Shown: positions 1 through 6,048 of the stretch, piece after piece | Layout of the letters: each line of letters opens with the position of its first letter | Position numbering within the stretch: position 1 is the first letter of the stretch | Origin: JAVBNO01 sp031551485 | GTDB taxonomy: Bacteria > Bacillota > Clostridia > Oscillospirales > Ruminococcaceae | Assembly (NCBI GenBank): GCA_031551485.1 | Contig: JAVBNO010000035.1 | Location: 1 to 7,154, forward strand | DNA length: 7,154 nucleotides | Direction of reading: 5' to 3' | The notes under the pieces: model-generated | Told to the model about the DNA's origin: nothing | The model's database searches: none | What the model saw: the letters and a program-made list of their open reading frames with translations, nothing else | Translations under genes and position numbers: made by a program

Positions 1-917
1 ATGGTCAGGTAACCAAATGTGTAAGAGTCGGGCATAATCGCGCCGTCAATGCTGCCGTCTTTGATGTAGTCAACCACGTTTTCGTTAACGTCCATGGTGA
101 TCACGCGGCAGTTGGATTTGGCTTCTTTAATGGCGGTGACCGCGCCCATCGCCGCTGTCGGATTCAAGGTGTAAATATAGTCAAGGTCGGGGTTTGCAGC
201 CAGGAAGTTAGCGGTGTCGGAGGCGCCTTTCAGTTCGTCATGGCCGGTGTTGGCACTGCCGACGATTTGAATGTCGGGCCAATATTTGGCCATGTTGGCT
301 TTGAAGGCTGCTGTACGCAGTTCCAGGTTGGTTTGACCTACCACTTCCAGAATCGCCACTTTGCCTTTGCCGCCCAAAGCTTCGCCAATACGGTCGGCGG
401 CCACTTTGGTCATGGCGTCGTCGTCATAGCTCATGAACATAATGGGGTTGGCTTCTTCCACTTTGTTATCGGTGGTGGCAATGGGGATACCCGCTTTCAG
501 GGCTGTTTCGACAACAGAGCCAAAAGAGCTGCCGTCGCTGCATGCCAGCGAAATGCCGGCGGGCTGCTGGGCAATGACTTGCTCCAGAACGGCAATTTGG
601 GCGTCAATGGCGTCATCAGGCGCGCCAACGCATTTGGTGTTAACGCCCAGCTGGCGGGCTGCGTCTTTAAAGCCTTCGTAGCCGCCTACCCACCATTCGT
701 TGCCGGCATACCAGCAAACAAAAAAGTACATTTCGCTGGGGTCGCCGACAAAGGCGGGTTGGCTTGCATATGTAACGCTGCCGGAAGAAACGGCGGGTTG
801 GTCACCCTGGGAAGCCGGAGGTGCCGATGCTGTGTCGGGAGTTGTAGGCCCTTGCCCAGTGGAACAGCCTGCAAAAAGAATCGTGAACACAAGAAGTAAA
901 GCAAATACTCTTTTCAT
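1..917 (-). CDS. Sugar ABC transporter substrate-binding lipoprotein (ribose/CUT2 type), 3' end cut off by the window
   Basis: Extracytoplasmic binding protein that captures a sugar and delivers it to the permease encoded just upstream. I translated 305 residues from the ATG at 917 to the window edge with no stop; family members usually run about 330-370 residues, so a few dozen are missing. The start is set by an AAGGAGA site six bases upstream. Residues 1-18 are a lipoprotein signal: MKR, a hydrophobic stretch, then lipobox LFAGC with Cys18 as the lipidated residue. Residues 19-50 are a Pro/Ser/Thr/Gln-rich linker to the membrane. The rest has the periplasmic-binding type-1 fold pattern: a first beta strand MYFFVCWYAG (63-72), Trp75-Trp76 as possible sugar-stacking residues, ALKAGIPIATTD (139-150), GKVAILEVVG (185-194), and DYIKDGSIDGAIMPDSYTFGY (283-303). 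It is the last of the binding protein, permease and ATPase set. Apart from Cys18 it carries Cys68, Cys96, Cys126 and Cys270. The family is secure; the ligand is unknown. Confidence 0.93.
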   Translation of the reverse strand, partial: MKRVFALLLVFTILFAGCSTGQGPTTPDTASAPPASQGDQPAVSSGSVTYASQPAFVGDPSEMYFFVCWYAGNEWWVGGYEGFKDAARQLGVNTKCVGAPDDAIDAQIAVLEQVIAQQPAGISLACSDGSSFGSVVETALKAGIPIATTDNKVEEANPIMFMSYDDDAMTKVAADRIGEALGGKGKVAILEVVGQTNLELRTAAFKANMAKYWPDIQIVGSANTGHDELKGASDTANFLAANPDLDYIYTLNPTAAMGAVTAIKEAKSNCRVITMDVNENVVDYIKDGSIDGAIMPDSYTFGYLT

Positions 918-923
918 ACGAAA

Positions 924-930
924 TCTCCTT
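924..930 (-). promoter_or_regulatory. Strong ribosome binding site of the binding-protein gene
   Basis: On the minus strand the bases read AAGGAGA, followed by a six-base spacer TTTCGT and the ATG at 917. This is the site that fixes the start of the binding-protein gene. It is one of the two strongest ribosome binding sites in the window, which fits the usual need for more binding protein than permease. Confidence 0.85.
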
Positions 931-940
931 TAACTTTATA

Positions 941-965
941 ATTAATTCCTAGGACAGGAATTAAT
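941..965 (-). promoter_or_regulatory. Perfect 10-bp inverted repeat (RNA hairpin) between permease and binding-protein genes
   Basis: Bases 941-950 (attaattcct) and 956-965 (aggaattaat) are exact reverse complements separated by five bases, giving a 10-bp stem and 5-base loop in the minus-strand transcript. It starts six bases after the permease stop codon and ends ten bases before the binding-protein ribosome binding site. The stem is AT-rich, with three G-C pairs next to the loop, and it is followed by TATAAAGTT rather than a run of T, so it does not look like an intrinsic terminator. Known precedents in polycistronic transporter mRNAs suggest a stabilising or processing hairpin that adjusts expression of one gene against its neighbour. 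That role is an inference here. An overlapping 8-base palindrome (tcctagga, 947-954) offers an alternative, weaker fold. Confidence 0.6.
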
Positions 966-971
966 GACCGT

Positions 972-1991
972 TTAAGCAAGGCTACGCTTTGCCTGTTTGT
1001 TTTTTCTGCTTTCAATAAACGCATCTAACAAAACGGCAATTAACAGGATGAGGTTGCTGATCAGATCTTGCCAATACACAGATACACCAAATAAAACAAT
1101 GGCGCTGCTGACAAAGCCAAGCATGACAAGACCAAGGGCTGTGCCAATAATGGAGCCTTCGCCGCCGGTGAGGGTCGCGCCGCCAATGACGGCTGCGGCG
1201 ATCAGCTCGGTTTCCCACCCAACGCCATAGCTGGGGGATGAGGTAAGAAACCGGCCAACAGACATTTGCGCGGCCACCCACACCAAGAAGCCACAGAAGA
1301 AGTAAGTCATAAGCAGCACGCGCCGGGTATTGACGCCTGAAAATCGGGCCGCTTTTTCATTGCTGCCTGTGTAAACGTTTTGGCGCAACACTTTGGACTT
1401 CTTCATGAAGAAATGGCCTGCAATGGTCATGGCAATAAACAGCACAACGACCCATGGGATGCTGTACAAAGTGCCGGTACCCAGGGCCCGGTACATGGTG
1501 GGCAAAGAGGTAAGCTTAATGGGTGTTCCCCTGGTAAGCACAAAGGTAATGCCGCGGCATATACCCATGGAAGCGAGAGTGGAGATGAAGGGGCTTAACT
1601 TGCAGCGGGTAATGAGAACACCGTTGACAGTACCCACCACCAAGGCCGCGATAAGCGCCACCAGCATGGCAAAAAACACATTTTTGGTAGCCAGGTAGAC
1701 ACGTCCAAACACGGCACAAACAACAGCCACCGCCGCGCCAACCGAAAGGTCGATGGCGCCGGAAATAAGCACCATGGTAATGCCGATGCCCACAATGCCT
1801 TTGGTGGCCACGTTGAGCAGCGTCGCAATGATATTTTGGGGCGTGGCAAACACCGGCCGGAAAAAGGGAATGATGATAAACATCAGTAAAATCATAAGTA
1901 CCAGTGTGGTTTCGCGGTAAGAAAATAGTCTTTTGACACCTCGCATCAGGCTGTTCCCTTGTAAGGTGTTTGCCGATTGGCTATTTCCCAT
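972..1991 (-). CDS. Sugar ABC transporter permease, RbsC/XylH type
   Basis: Membrane subunit of a ribose-type (CUT2) importer; it forms the sugar channel, probably as a homodimer. The 339 residues match the family length of about 310-350. Visible family landmarks are a first membrane segment at about 29-49, the hallmark GAIDLSVGA (78-86), GTVNG (119-123) leading to PFISTLASM (133-141), LTRGTPI (151-157), the cytoplasmic coupling loop VYTGSNEKAARFSGVN (205-220), and ELIAAAVIGGATLTGGEGS (261-279). Several further hydrophobic segments separate them and the C-terminal tail is basic (SRKNKQAKRS). The start at 1991 is preceded by AAAGAGGT with a seven-base spacer. Met16 is an alternative internal start, but no comparable ribosome binding site was identified for it. 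The gene follows the ATPase by 37 bases and precedes the binding protein by 54, so the three form one importer. Substrate unknown. Confidence 0.95.
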   Translation of the reverse strand: MGNSQSANTLQGNSLMRGVKRLFSYRETTLVLMILLMFIIIPFFRPVFATPQNIIATLLNVATKGIVGIGITMVLISGAIDLSVGAAVAVVCAVFGRVYLATKNVFFAMLVALIAALVVGTVNGVLITRCKLSPFISTLASMGICRGITFVLTRGTPIKLTSLPTMYRALGTGTLYSIPWVVVLFIAMTIAGHFFMKKSKVLRQNVYTGSNEKAARFSGVNTRRVLLMTYFFCGFLVWVAAQMSVGRFLTSSPSYGVGWETELIAAAVIGGATLTGGEGSIIGTALGLVMLGFVSSAIVLFGVSVYWQDLISNLILLIAVLLDAFIESRKNKQAKRSLA

Positions 1992-2028
1992 AACATTACC
2001 TCTTTTCGTTCAGCAATGAATTTTCACT

Positions 2029-3516
2029 TTACAGGCCGGATGCGATTTGTAGAATGCGCTGCTCATTAATGTCGTCCCCTGTCACTTCGCCCCGCAGCTG
2101 GCCTTCATACATCACACATACCCTGTCACAAAGGCCAATGACTTCCGGCAGGTCCGAGGACACTACGATGACCCCCACCCCGGCATTGGCCATGTCGCGT
2201 AAATTACGATAAATTTCCGCCTTGGCGCCTACATCGATGCCCCGCGTGGGTTCGTCCAAAATGATAATTTGGGGGTCGACCGACAGGGCATTGCCAATGA
2301 GCACTTTTTGTTGGTTGCCGCCGGACAATGTGCCCACTTTTTGTTGCAGCCCGGAGGCTTTGACATTCATCTGGCGGCTGAATTTTTCGGCCTGCTCGAC
2401 CTGGCGCTTTTTATTCACAAAAAATTTGCCGGAAATGCGCTTTAAATTCAGGATAGACATGTTCTGCTCAATATCCATGGGCAGAAAAAGTCCTTCCACT
2501 TTGCGGTCTTCGGTCAAATAGACAACGCCTTTTTCAACCGCTTTGGCATAGGTTTTAAAGCGACAACGTTCGTTGCCCAGCTTAATGCTGCCTTTTTTGC
2601 TGGGCATCAGGCCCACAACGGCTTTCATCACCTCGCTGCGCCCCGCCCCAATCAGACCCGCAAAACCAAGAATTTCATTTTGGTGAAGCTTGAAGCTGAC
2701 ATCTTTAAACATGGCACCGGTGTAGTGCTCTACCTCAAACAGCGGGTCGCCAACCGCGCTAGCTTTGGGCGGACAGTAATCCCCCAGTGTGCGGCCGGTC
2801 ATCTTGCTGACCAGGATATCCTCGGTCAGCCCTTCAATGGGGAGCGTGTCTACATGCACACCGTCCCGCAGGATGACCACCCGGGTGCTGAGTTCAAAAA
2901 TTTCACTCATGCGATGGCTGATGTATAAAATGCCGATGCCCTCGCTGGACAGCTTGCGGATGATTTGGAAAAGGCGGGCCACTTCATCCTCGGTAAGGGA
3001 GGAGGTCGGCTCATCAAAAATGATGAATTTGGCCTTGGTGGAAAGCGCTTTTGCAATTTCCACCACCTGCTGCTCTGATACCGAAAGAGAGCCCATCTTG
3101 GCTGTGGGGTCTATGTAGCCTTCGAAATTTTGCAAAAGCGCTGCCGCTTTTTGATTAAGGTCACGGTAATGGATGAAGGGATTTTTAGAGGCCACAATGG
3201 AGCTGATAAAAATGTTTTCAGCCGCTGTAATATTGGGGCAGTTCACCATTTCCTGGTGCACAATGGCCACACCCGCCGCAAGGGCGTCCAGCGGTGATTG
3301 CATCTGCATTTGCTCGCCCTCAACAAAAATTTGCCCTTCGTCCGGTTGATAAATACCGGTAATAATATTCATGAGTGTCGATTTGCCAGCGCCGTTTTCG
3401 CCAATAATGCTGACGATTTCGCCCTCGTAAAGATCAAGGCTCACTTTTGTAAGCGCTTTAACCGCGCCAAAGGTTTTGCTGACTTCACGCACACTTAACA
3501 GTTGTTTACCGCTCAT
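2029..3516 (-). CDS. Sugar ABC transporter ATP-binding protein with two fused NBDs (RbsA/MglA type), complete
   Basis: Energising subunit of the ribose-type importer completed by the next two genes. It has 495 residues, the usual size for the double-NBD family. NBD1: Walker A GENGAGKST (39-47), Q-loop Gln88, signature LSVSEQQ (144-150), Walker B FIIFDEP (164-170), switch His201 in YISHRM. NBD2: degenerate Walker A GLIGAGRSE (287-295) with Arg293 in place of the lysine, signature LSGGNQQK (397-404), Walker B QIIILDEPTRGID (416-428), and SSD (453-455) where a switch histidine would be. A weakened second ATP site is normal for RbsA-type proteins, so this is probably functional. The start at 3516 has a GAGGTG ribosome binding site a few bases upstream (cacctctt on the plus strand, 3521-3528). 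The gene begins 27 bases after the kinase stop, which suggests co-transcription with the catabolic genes. It is a clear paralogue of the ATPase at the right end of the window. Confidence 0.97.
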   Translation of the reverse strand: MSGKQLLSVREVSKTFGAVKALTKVSLDLYEGEIVSIIGENGAGKSTLMNIITGIYQPDEGQIFVEGEQMQMQSPLDALAAGVAIVHQEMVNCPNITAAENIFISSIVASKNPFIHYRDLNQKAAALLQNFEGYIDPTAKMGSLSVSEQQVVEIAKALSTKAKFIIFDEPTSSLTEDEVARLFQIIRKLSSEGIGILYISHRMSEIFELSTRVVILRDGVHVDTLPIEGLTEDILVSKMTGRTLGDYCPPKASAVGDPLFEVEHYTGAMFKDVSFKLHQNEILGFAGLIGAGRSEVMKAVVGLMPSKKGSIKLGNERCRFKTYAKAVEKGVVYLTEDRKVEGLFLPMDIEQNMSILNLKRISGKFFVNKKRQVEQAEKFSRQMNVKASGLQQKVGTLSGGNQQKVLIGNALSVDPQIIILDEPTRGIDVGAKAEIYRNLRDMANAGVGVIVVSSDLPEVIGLCDRVCVMYEGQLRGEVTGDDINEQRILQIASGL

Positions 3517-3543
3517 GATTCACCTCTTCATTGGCGAACTTGT

Positions 3544-4542
3544 TTATACGTTGGTATAGGCAGGGGTGCTGCAGGGTGCGTCCCAATACTTTTTAAGCTC
3601 ATCATCCAGCTTCATAAAAGAAAGGGATATGCCGCCCATCTCCTGGGTTGTCACATACTCGCCCACTGCCATATCGTAAACCGAAATACCCTTGGAAGAC
3701 AGATAGGTGCAAACATCGTTGCTGACAATGCACATCTCCATCATGCTGGTAGAGCCCATGCCGTTAATTTGCACGACCACTTCATCACCGGAAACGTAGG
3801 GCATATCTTCGATCAAACGGTCGCAGGCCACCTGCATAATACCGGCGGAGGGTCCGAATTTAACCGCATCCGAACCGCTTTCGCCGTGAACGCCGGCGCC
3901 CATACCGACTTCATCCTCTGGGGTTTCCATCATAACCATGCCGGTGACCGGATGGGTGCAGGTTGTCATCGTCAGCGCAATGGTGCGCACGTTGTCCCGG
4001 GCTTTGTCGAAAATGCGGGCGCACTCCTCAAGGCTGGCCCCTTCTTCTGCCGCGGCTCCGGCGCATTTAATCGAAAACATCATACCGGCCATGCCCCGGC
4101 GCTCCTCTTCCTGGCCTTTGGGGGCGGAGGCAACGTCGTCGTAGAACACCACTTTCTCCACCTGCATGCCCGCTTTTTGCGCCAGCGAAAATGCGATATT
4201 GCCGTTGACAACATCGCCCGCGTGGTTGGCAATGGTGAGCAAAATGGGGCTGCCGTCGTCAATGGCCTGAATGCCCGCGAAAAACACTTTGCCGGCTTGT
4301 GCCGTAAAGATATTGCCAAGGCAATCCAGGTCATACATGCCGTAGCCAACCCAACCCATCAGACCGGGTTCGTGGCCGCCGCCGTTGCCGACAACCAATT
4401 TGACTTTGCCTTTTGCTTTGGGACTTTTGCGCATCATATTATGTGTGCCCTCTGGCAGATGCAACCTTTTACGGTTGGAAAGCGCAAAGCCTTGCATGGT
4501 CTCGTCCATAATATTGTCCGGATGATTAATAAATTTTTTCAT
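3544..4542 (-). CDS. dhaK: Dihydroxyacetone kinase subunit DhaK-like protein with divergent active site
   Basis: Substrate-binding subunit of a DhaK/DAK1-type kinase, which phosphorylates short ketoses such as dihydroxyacetone. The 332 residues are close to Gram-positive DhaK; E. coli DhaK has 356. Comparison with E. coli DhaK from memory is almost collinear: GGGHEP (54-59) contains His57 for His56, Asp110 matches Asp109, and GAGVHGESG (215-223) contains His219 for His218, the residue that holds the substrate as a hemiaminal. INGMGST and WDAPCSTPAY near the end are also family-typical. The NYTGD region differs: TIANHAGD (103-110) has Ala105 where E. coli has Lys104, and the glycine loop reads VGNGGGHEP. 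These proteins normally need DhaL to carry the nucleotide, and none adjoins this gene. The ribosome binding site AAGGGTGG, four bases before the ATG, is only moderate. Sitting after a sugar isomerase, it may phosphorylate that enzyme's ketose product, possibly a tetrose or pentose derivative. Family confident, substrate not. Confidence 0.92.
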   Translation of the reverse strand: MKKFINHPDNIMDETMQGFALSNRKRLHLPEGTHNMMRKSPKAKGKVKLVVGNGGGHEPGLMGWVGYGMYDLDCLGNIFTAQAGKVFFAGIQAIDDGSPILLTIANHAGDVVNGNIAFSLAQKAGMQVEKVVFYDDVASAPKGQEEERRGMAGMMFSIKCAGAAAEEGASLEECARIFDKARDNVRTIALTMTTCTHPVTGMVMMETPEDEVGMGAGVHGESGSDAVKFGPSAGIMQVACDRLIEDMPYVSGDEVVVQINGMGSTSMMEMCIVSNDVCTYLSSKGISVYDMAVGEYVTTQEMGGISLSFMKLDDELKKYWDAPCSTPAYTNV

Positions 4543-4598
4543 AAGCCCACCCTTTCATCATTGACGCAATTGTATTTGAATGTTGATCTTCTTTGGCT

Positions 4599-6032
4599 TT
4601 ATAATCCCATCAGACGGCGTTCCAGCTCGCTGTGGCTGGGTTCGGCAGGGTCGGGCATAAGCCCGGGGATGTACTTGCAGGCCTCCAACAAAATATGACC
4701 TACCTTGCCATGCACGCCGGCACAGTGGTGCACATAGGGGCCCGTTACCAGCTTGTGTTCCCACAAAGGCCAATTGCCGACTTCCAGCCAAAGGTAAGTG
4801 CCTTTGTTGGCAGGGCCGTCCGTCGATTGGCCTTCGCCAATAAACAGCCGGTACTCGCCGTGGTCGCCGTCAAAACGGCAAACGGTAATGTCGCCGCCTT
4901 TAATCTCCCAAACGCCAATGCCGGGGCATTTGGCATCGACAATAAAGCTACAGTCCAATGTACGGCCGGCGGCGTCCTTCGCCAAAGAGGGCGGGAAGTT
5001 GCCGCAGTGCCACAGCAGCTCGGCGTTGTCATTGGCGGGGTGGCGAATGGTCATGTCCGCAAAAAAGATAGGCCGTGTATTGAGCACAGTGGCTTGCAGC
5101 ATAATCGAGCTGATGGCACCGTGAATGTCGGTTTCACAAACGGTGGGAATCCCTTCGTCGGTGAGCAAACCGTTGGCCACACAAGGCATGATGCCTAACA
5201 GTTTTTGCATGGAAAACCAGCACTGGATGGCAATGGCATTGCAATTAAACTTGTCGGCCAGTTGGCGCAGCGTTACTTTTAAAGCCGCCAAATTTAAAAT
5301 GGCCTGTTTTTCAATGCCTTCGCACTGCAAGCTGTCTTCCAACTGCTGAACGGCCTGGGTAAGCTGGGGGTTGGAGGGATCTTTTAACAATACATCCACA
5401 CCGGTTTGAATGTCAACAAAGGTGACCGGGTAAACTTGTACATTGAATTTTTCAAGTAGTTCCCCTTCATTGCACATCATGGTCCAAAATTCATCGGGAC
5501 GGGTAGAGACCTGCAAAATGCGAATGTTGCGAAATGCCTTAACCACGCCGCAAACCGCAATAAAATCCCGCAGCCCGTTTTGAAACACCGCATCTTCCAA
5601 GCGGCTGTTGACTACATAAGAAAAGGGCACATTAAAGCGGCGCAGCACTTTGCCGGTGGCAAACAGGCCGCATTGGCTGTCCCGCGTACGCGTGCCGTCG
5701 GGGGCGGGCGCTTCGTCCCGGGGGCCCCACAGCAGCACCGGCTTGCCGATCGCCTTGGCCACTTTGGCCGCCAAATGCTCGCAGCCAAAGTTGTTGTTTG
5801 CCAACAACAAGCCGTCTACATTGGCTTTCTGCAAAATGGCAATGGTGTTTGGCAGGTCGCACTCATCAAACAACAAGCCTTCTTGATTAATGGAACCGAT
5901 GTCGGTGATATCACAAATATCCCATGCTTGAAACGCGGCAAGCGCTTTGGCCCGCTCTTCGGCGGCCGCCTGGGCGCTGAAAACGCCGCGGCGCAGCGGC
6001 ACATATCCAAGATTAATTCTGGTAGGCTGCAT
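4599..6032 (-). CDS. L-fucose/L-arabinose isomerase family protein (sugar isomerase)
   Basis: Cytoplasmic aldose-ketose isomerase of the FucI/AraA fold, normally a metal-dependent oligomer. The 477 residues fit the shorter FucI-like family (COG2407-type) rather than E. coli FucI (about 590). Landmarks are a Rossmann-like N-terminal part with VDGLLLANNNFG (72-83), PVLLWGPRDEAP (98-109) and GTRTRDSQCGL (113-123); a second domain beginning near FRNIRILQVSTRPDEFW (167-183); and the C-terminal catalytic part with VCETDIHGA (298-306), FFADMT (323-328), WHCG (341-344) and YVHHCAGVHG (433-442). Glu300, Asp326 and His435 or His436 are the likely metal ligands by analogy with FucI Glu/Asp/His. The frame is open upstream to 6134, but ATG 6032 is chosen: it has a perfect AAGGAGG site and family-like sequence begins at INLGYVPLRRG. 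The longer start would overlap the preceding ATPase by 86 bases with an unfamily-like basic leader. The sugar substrate cannot be read from sequence; fucose is only the family name. Confidence 0.93.
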   Translation of the reverse strand: MQPTRINLGYVPLRRGVFSAQAAAEERAKALAAFQAWDICDITDIGSINQEGLLFDECDLPNTIAILQKANVDGLLLANNNFGCEHLAAKVAKAIGKPVLLWGPRDEAPAPDGTRTRDSQCGLFATGKVLRRFNVPFSYVVNSRLEDAVFQNGLRDFIAVCGVVKAFRNIRILQVSTRPDEFWTMMCNEGELLEKFNVQVYPVTFVDIQTGVDVLLKDPSNPQLTQAVQQLEDSLQCEGIEKQAILNLAALKVTLRQLADKFNCNAIAIQCWFSMQKLLGIMPCVANGLLTDEGIPTVCETDIHGAISSIMLQATVLNTRPIFFADMTIRHPANDNAELLWHCGNFPPSLAKDAAGRTLDCSFIVDAKCPGIGVWEIKGGDITVCRFDGDHGEYRLFIGEGQSTDGPANKGTYLWLEVGNWPLWEHKLVTGPYVHHCAGVHGKVGHILLEACKYIPGLMPDPAEPSHSELERRLMGL

Positions 6033-6040
6033 AATATTTT

Positions 6041-6047
6041 CCTCCTT
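6041..6047 (-). promoter_or_regulatory. Perfect Shine-Dalgarno site that fixes the isomerase start
   Basis: The minus strand reads AAGGAGG, then eight bases, then the ATG at 6032. It lies just past the stop codon of the upstream ATPase (6049-6051), leaving only 16 bases between the two genes. This spacing allows ribosomes finishing the ATPase to reinitiate on the isomerase, and it argues against the upstream in-frame start at 6134. Confidence 0.9.
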
Positions 6048-6048
6048 C

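Noticed and set aside
240..899. 219-codon open frame on the plus strand opposite the binding-protein gene
   Set aside because: The minus strand here encodes a continuous lipoprotein-type binding protein with a signal peptide. The plus-strand frame is His/Gly/Asn/Ala-rich and shows no family features.
931..940. A possible promoter -10 (TATAAA on the minus strand) ahead of the binding-protein gene
   Set aside because: No -35-like hexamer sits at the right distance, and transcription would start inside or next to the ribosome binding site.
2302..2328. 27-base repeat with one mismatch shared with 6319-6345, plus a second similar pair near 2229-2257 and 6242-6270
   Set aside because: These encode the LSGGNQQK signature and the DEPTRGIDVGAK region of the two ATPases. 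The similarity is explained by protein conservation and does not indicate a mobile or regulatory repeat.
2287..2329. Loss of the Walker A lysine and switch histidine in the second NBD of the ATPases as a sign of decay
   Set aside because: An arginine-containing degenerate Walker A and a missing switch histidine in NBD2 are usual in RbsA/MglA-type proteins, and both ATPases here share the pattern.
3502..4698. 398-codon open frame on the plus strand opposite dhaK and the end of the isomerase gene
   Set aside because: It lies antisense to two strongly supported genes, its translation is rich in His, Gly and Asn as expected from the reverse strand of codon-biased genes, and it has no recognisable motif.
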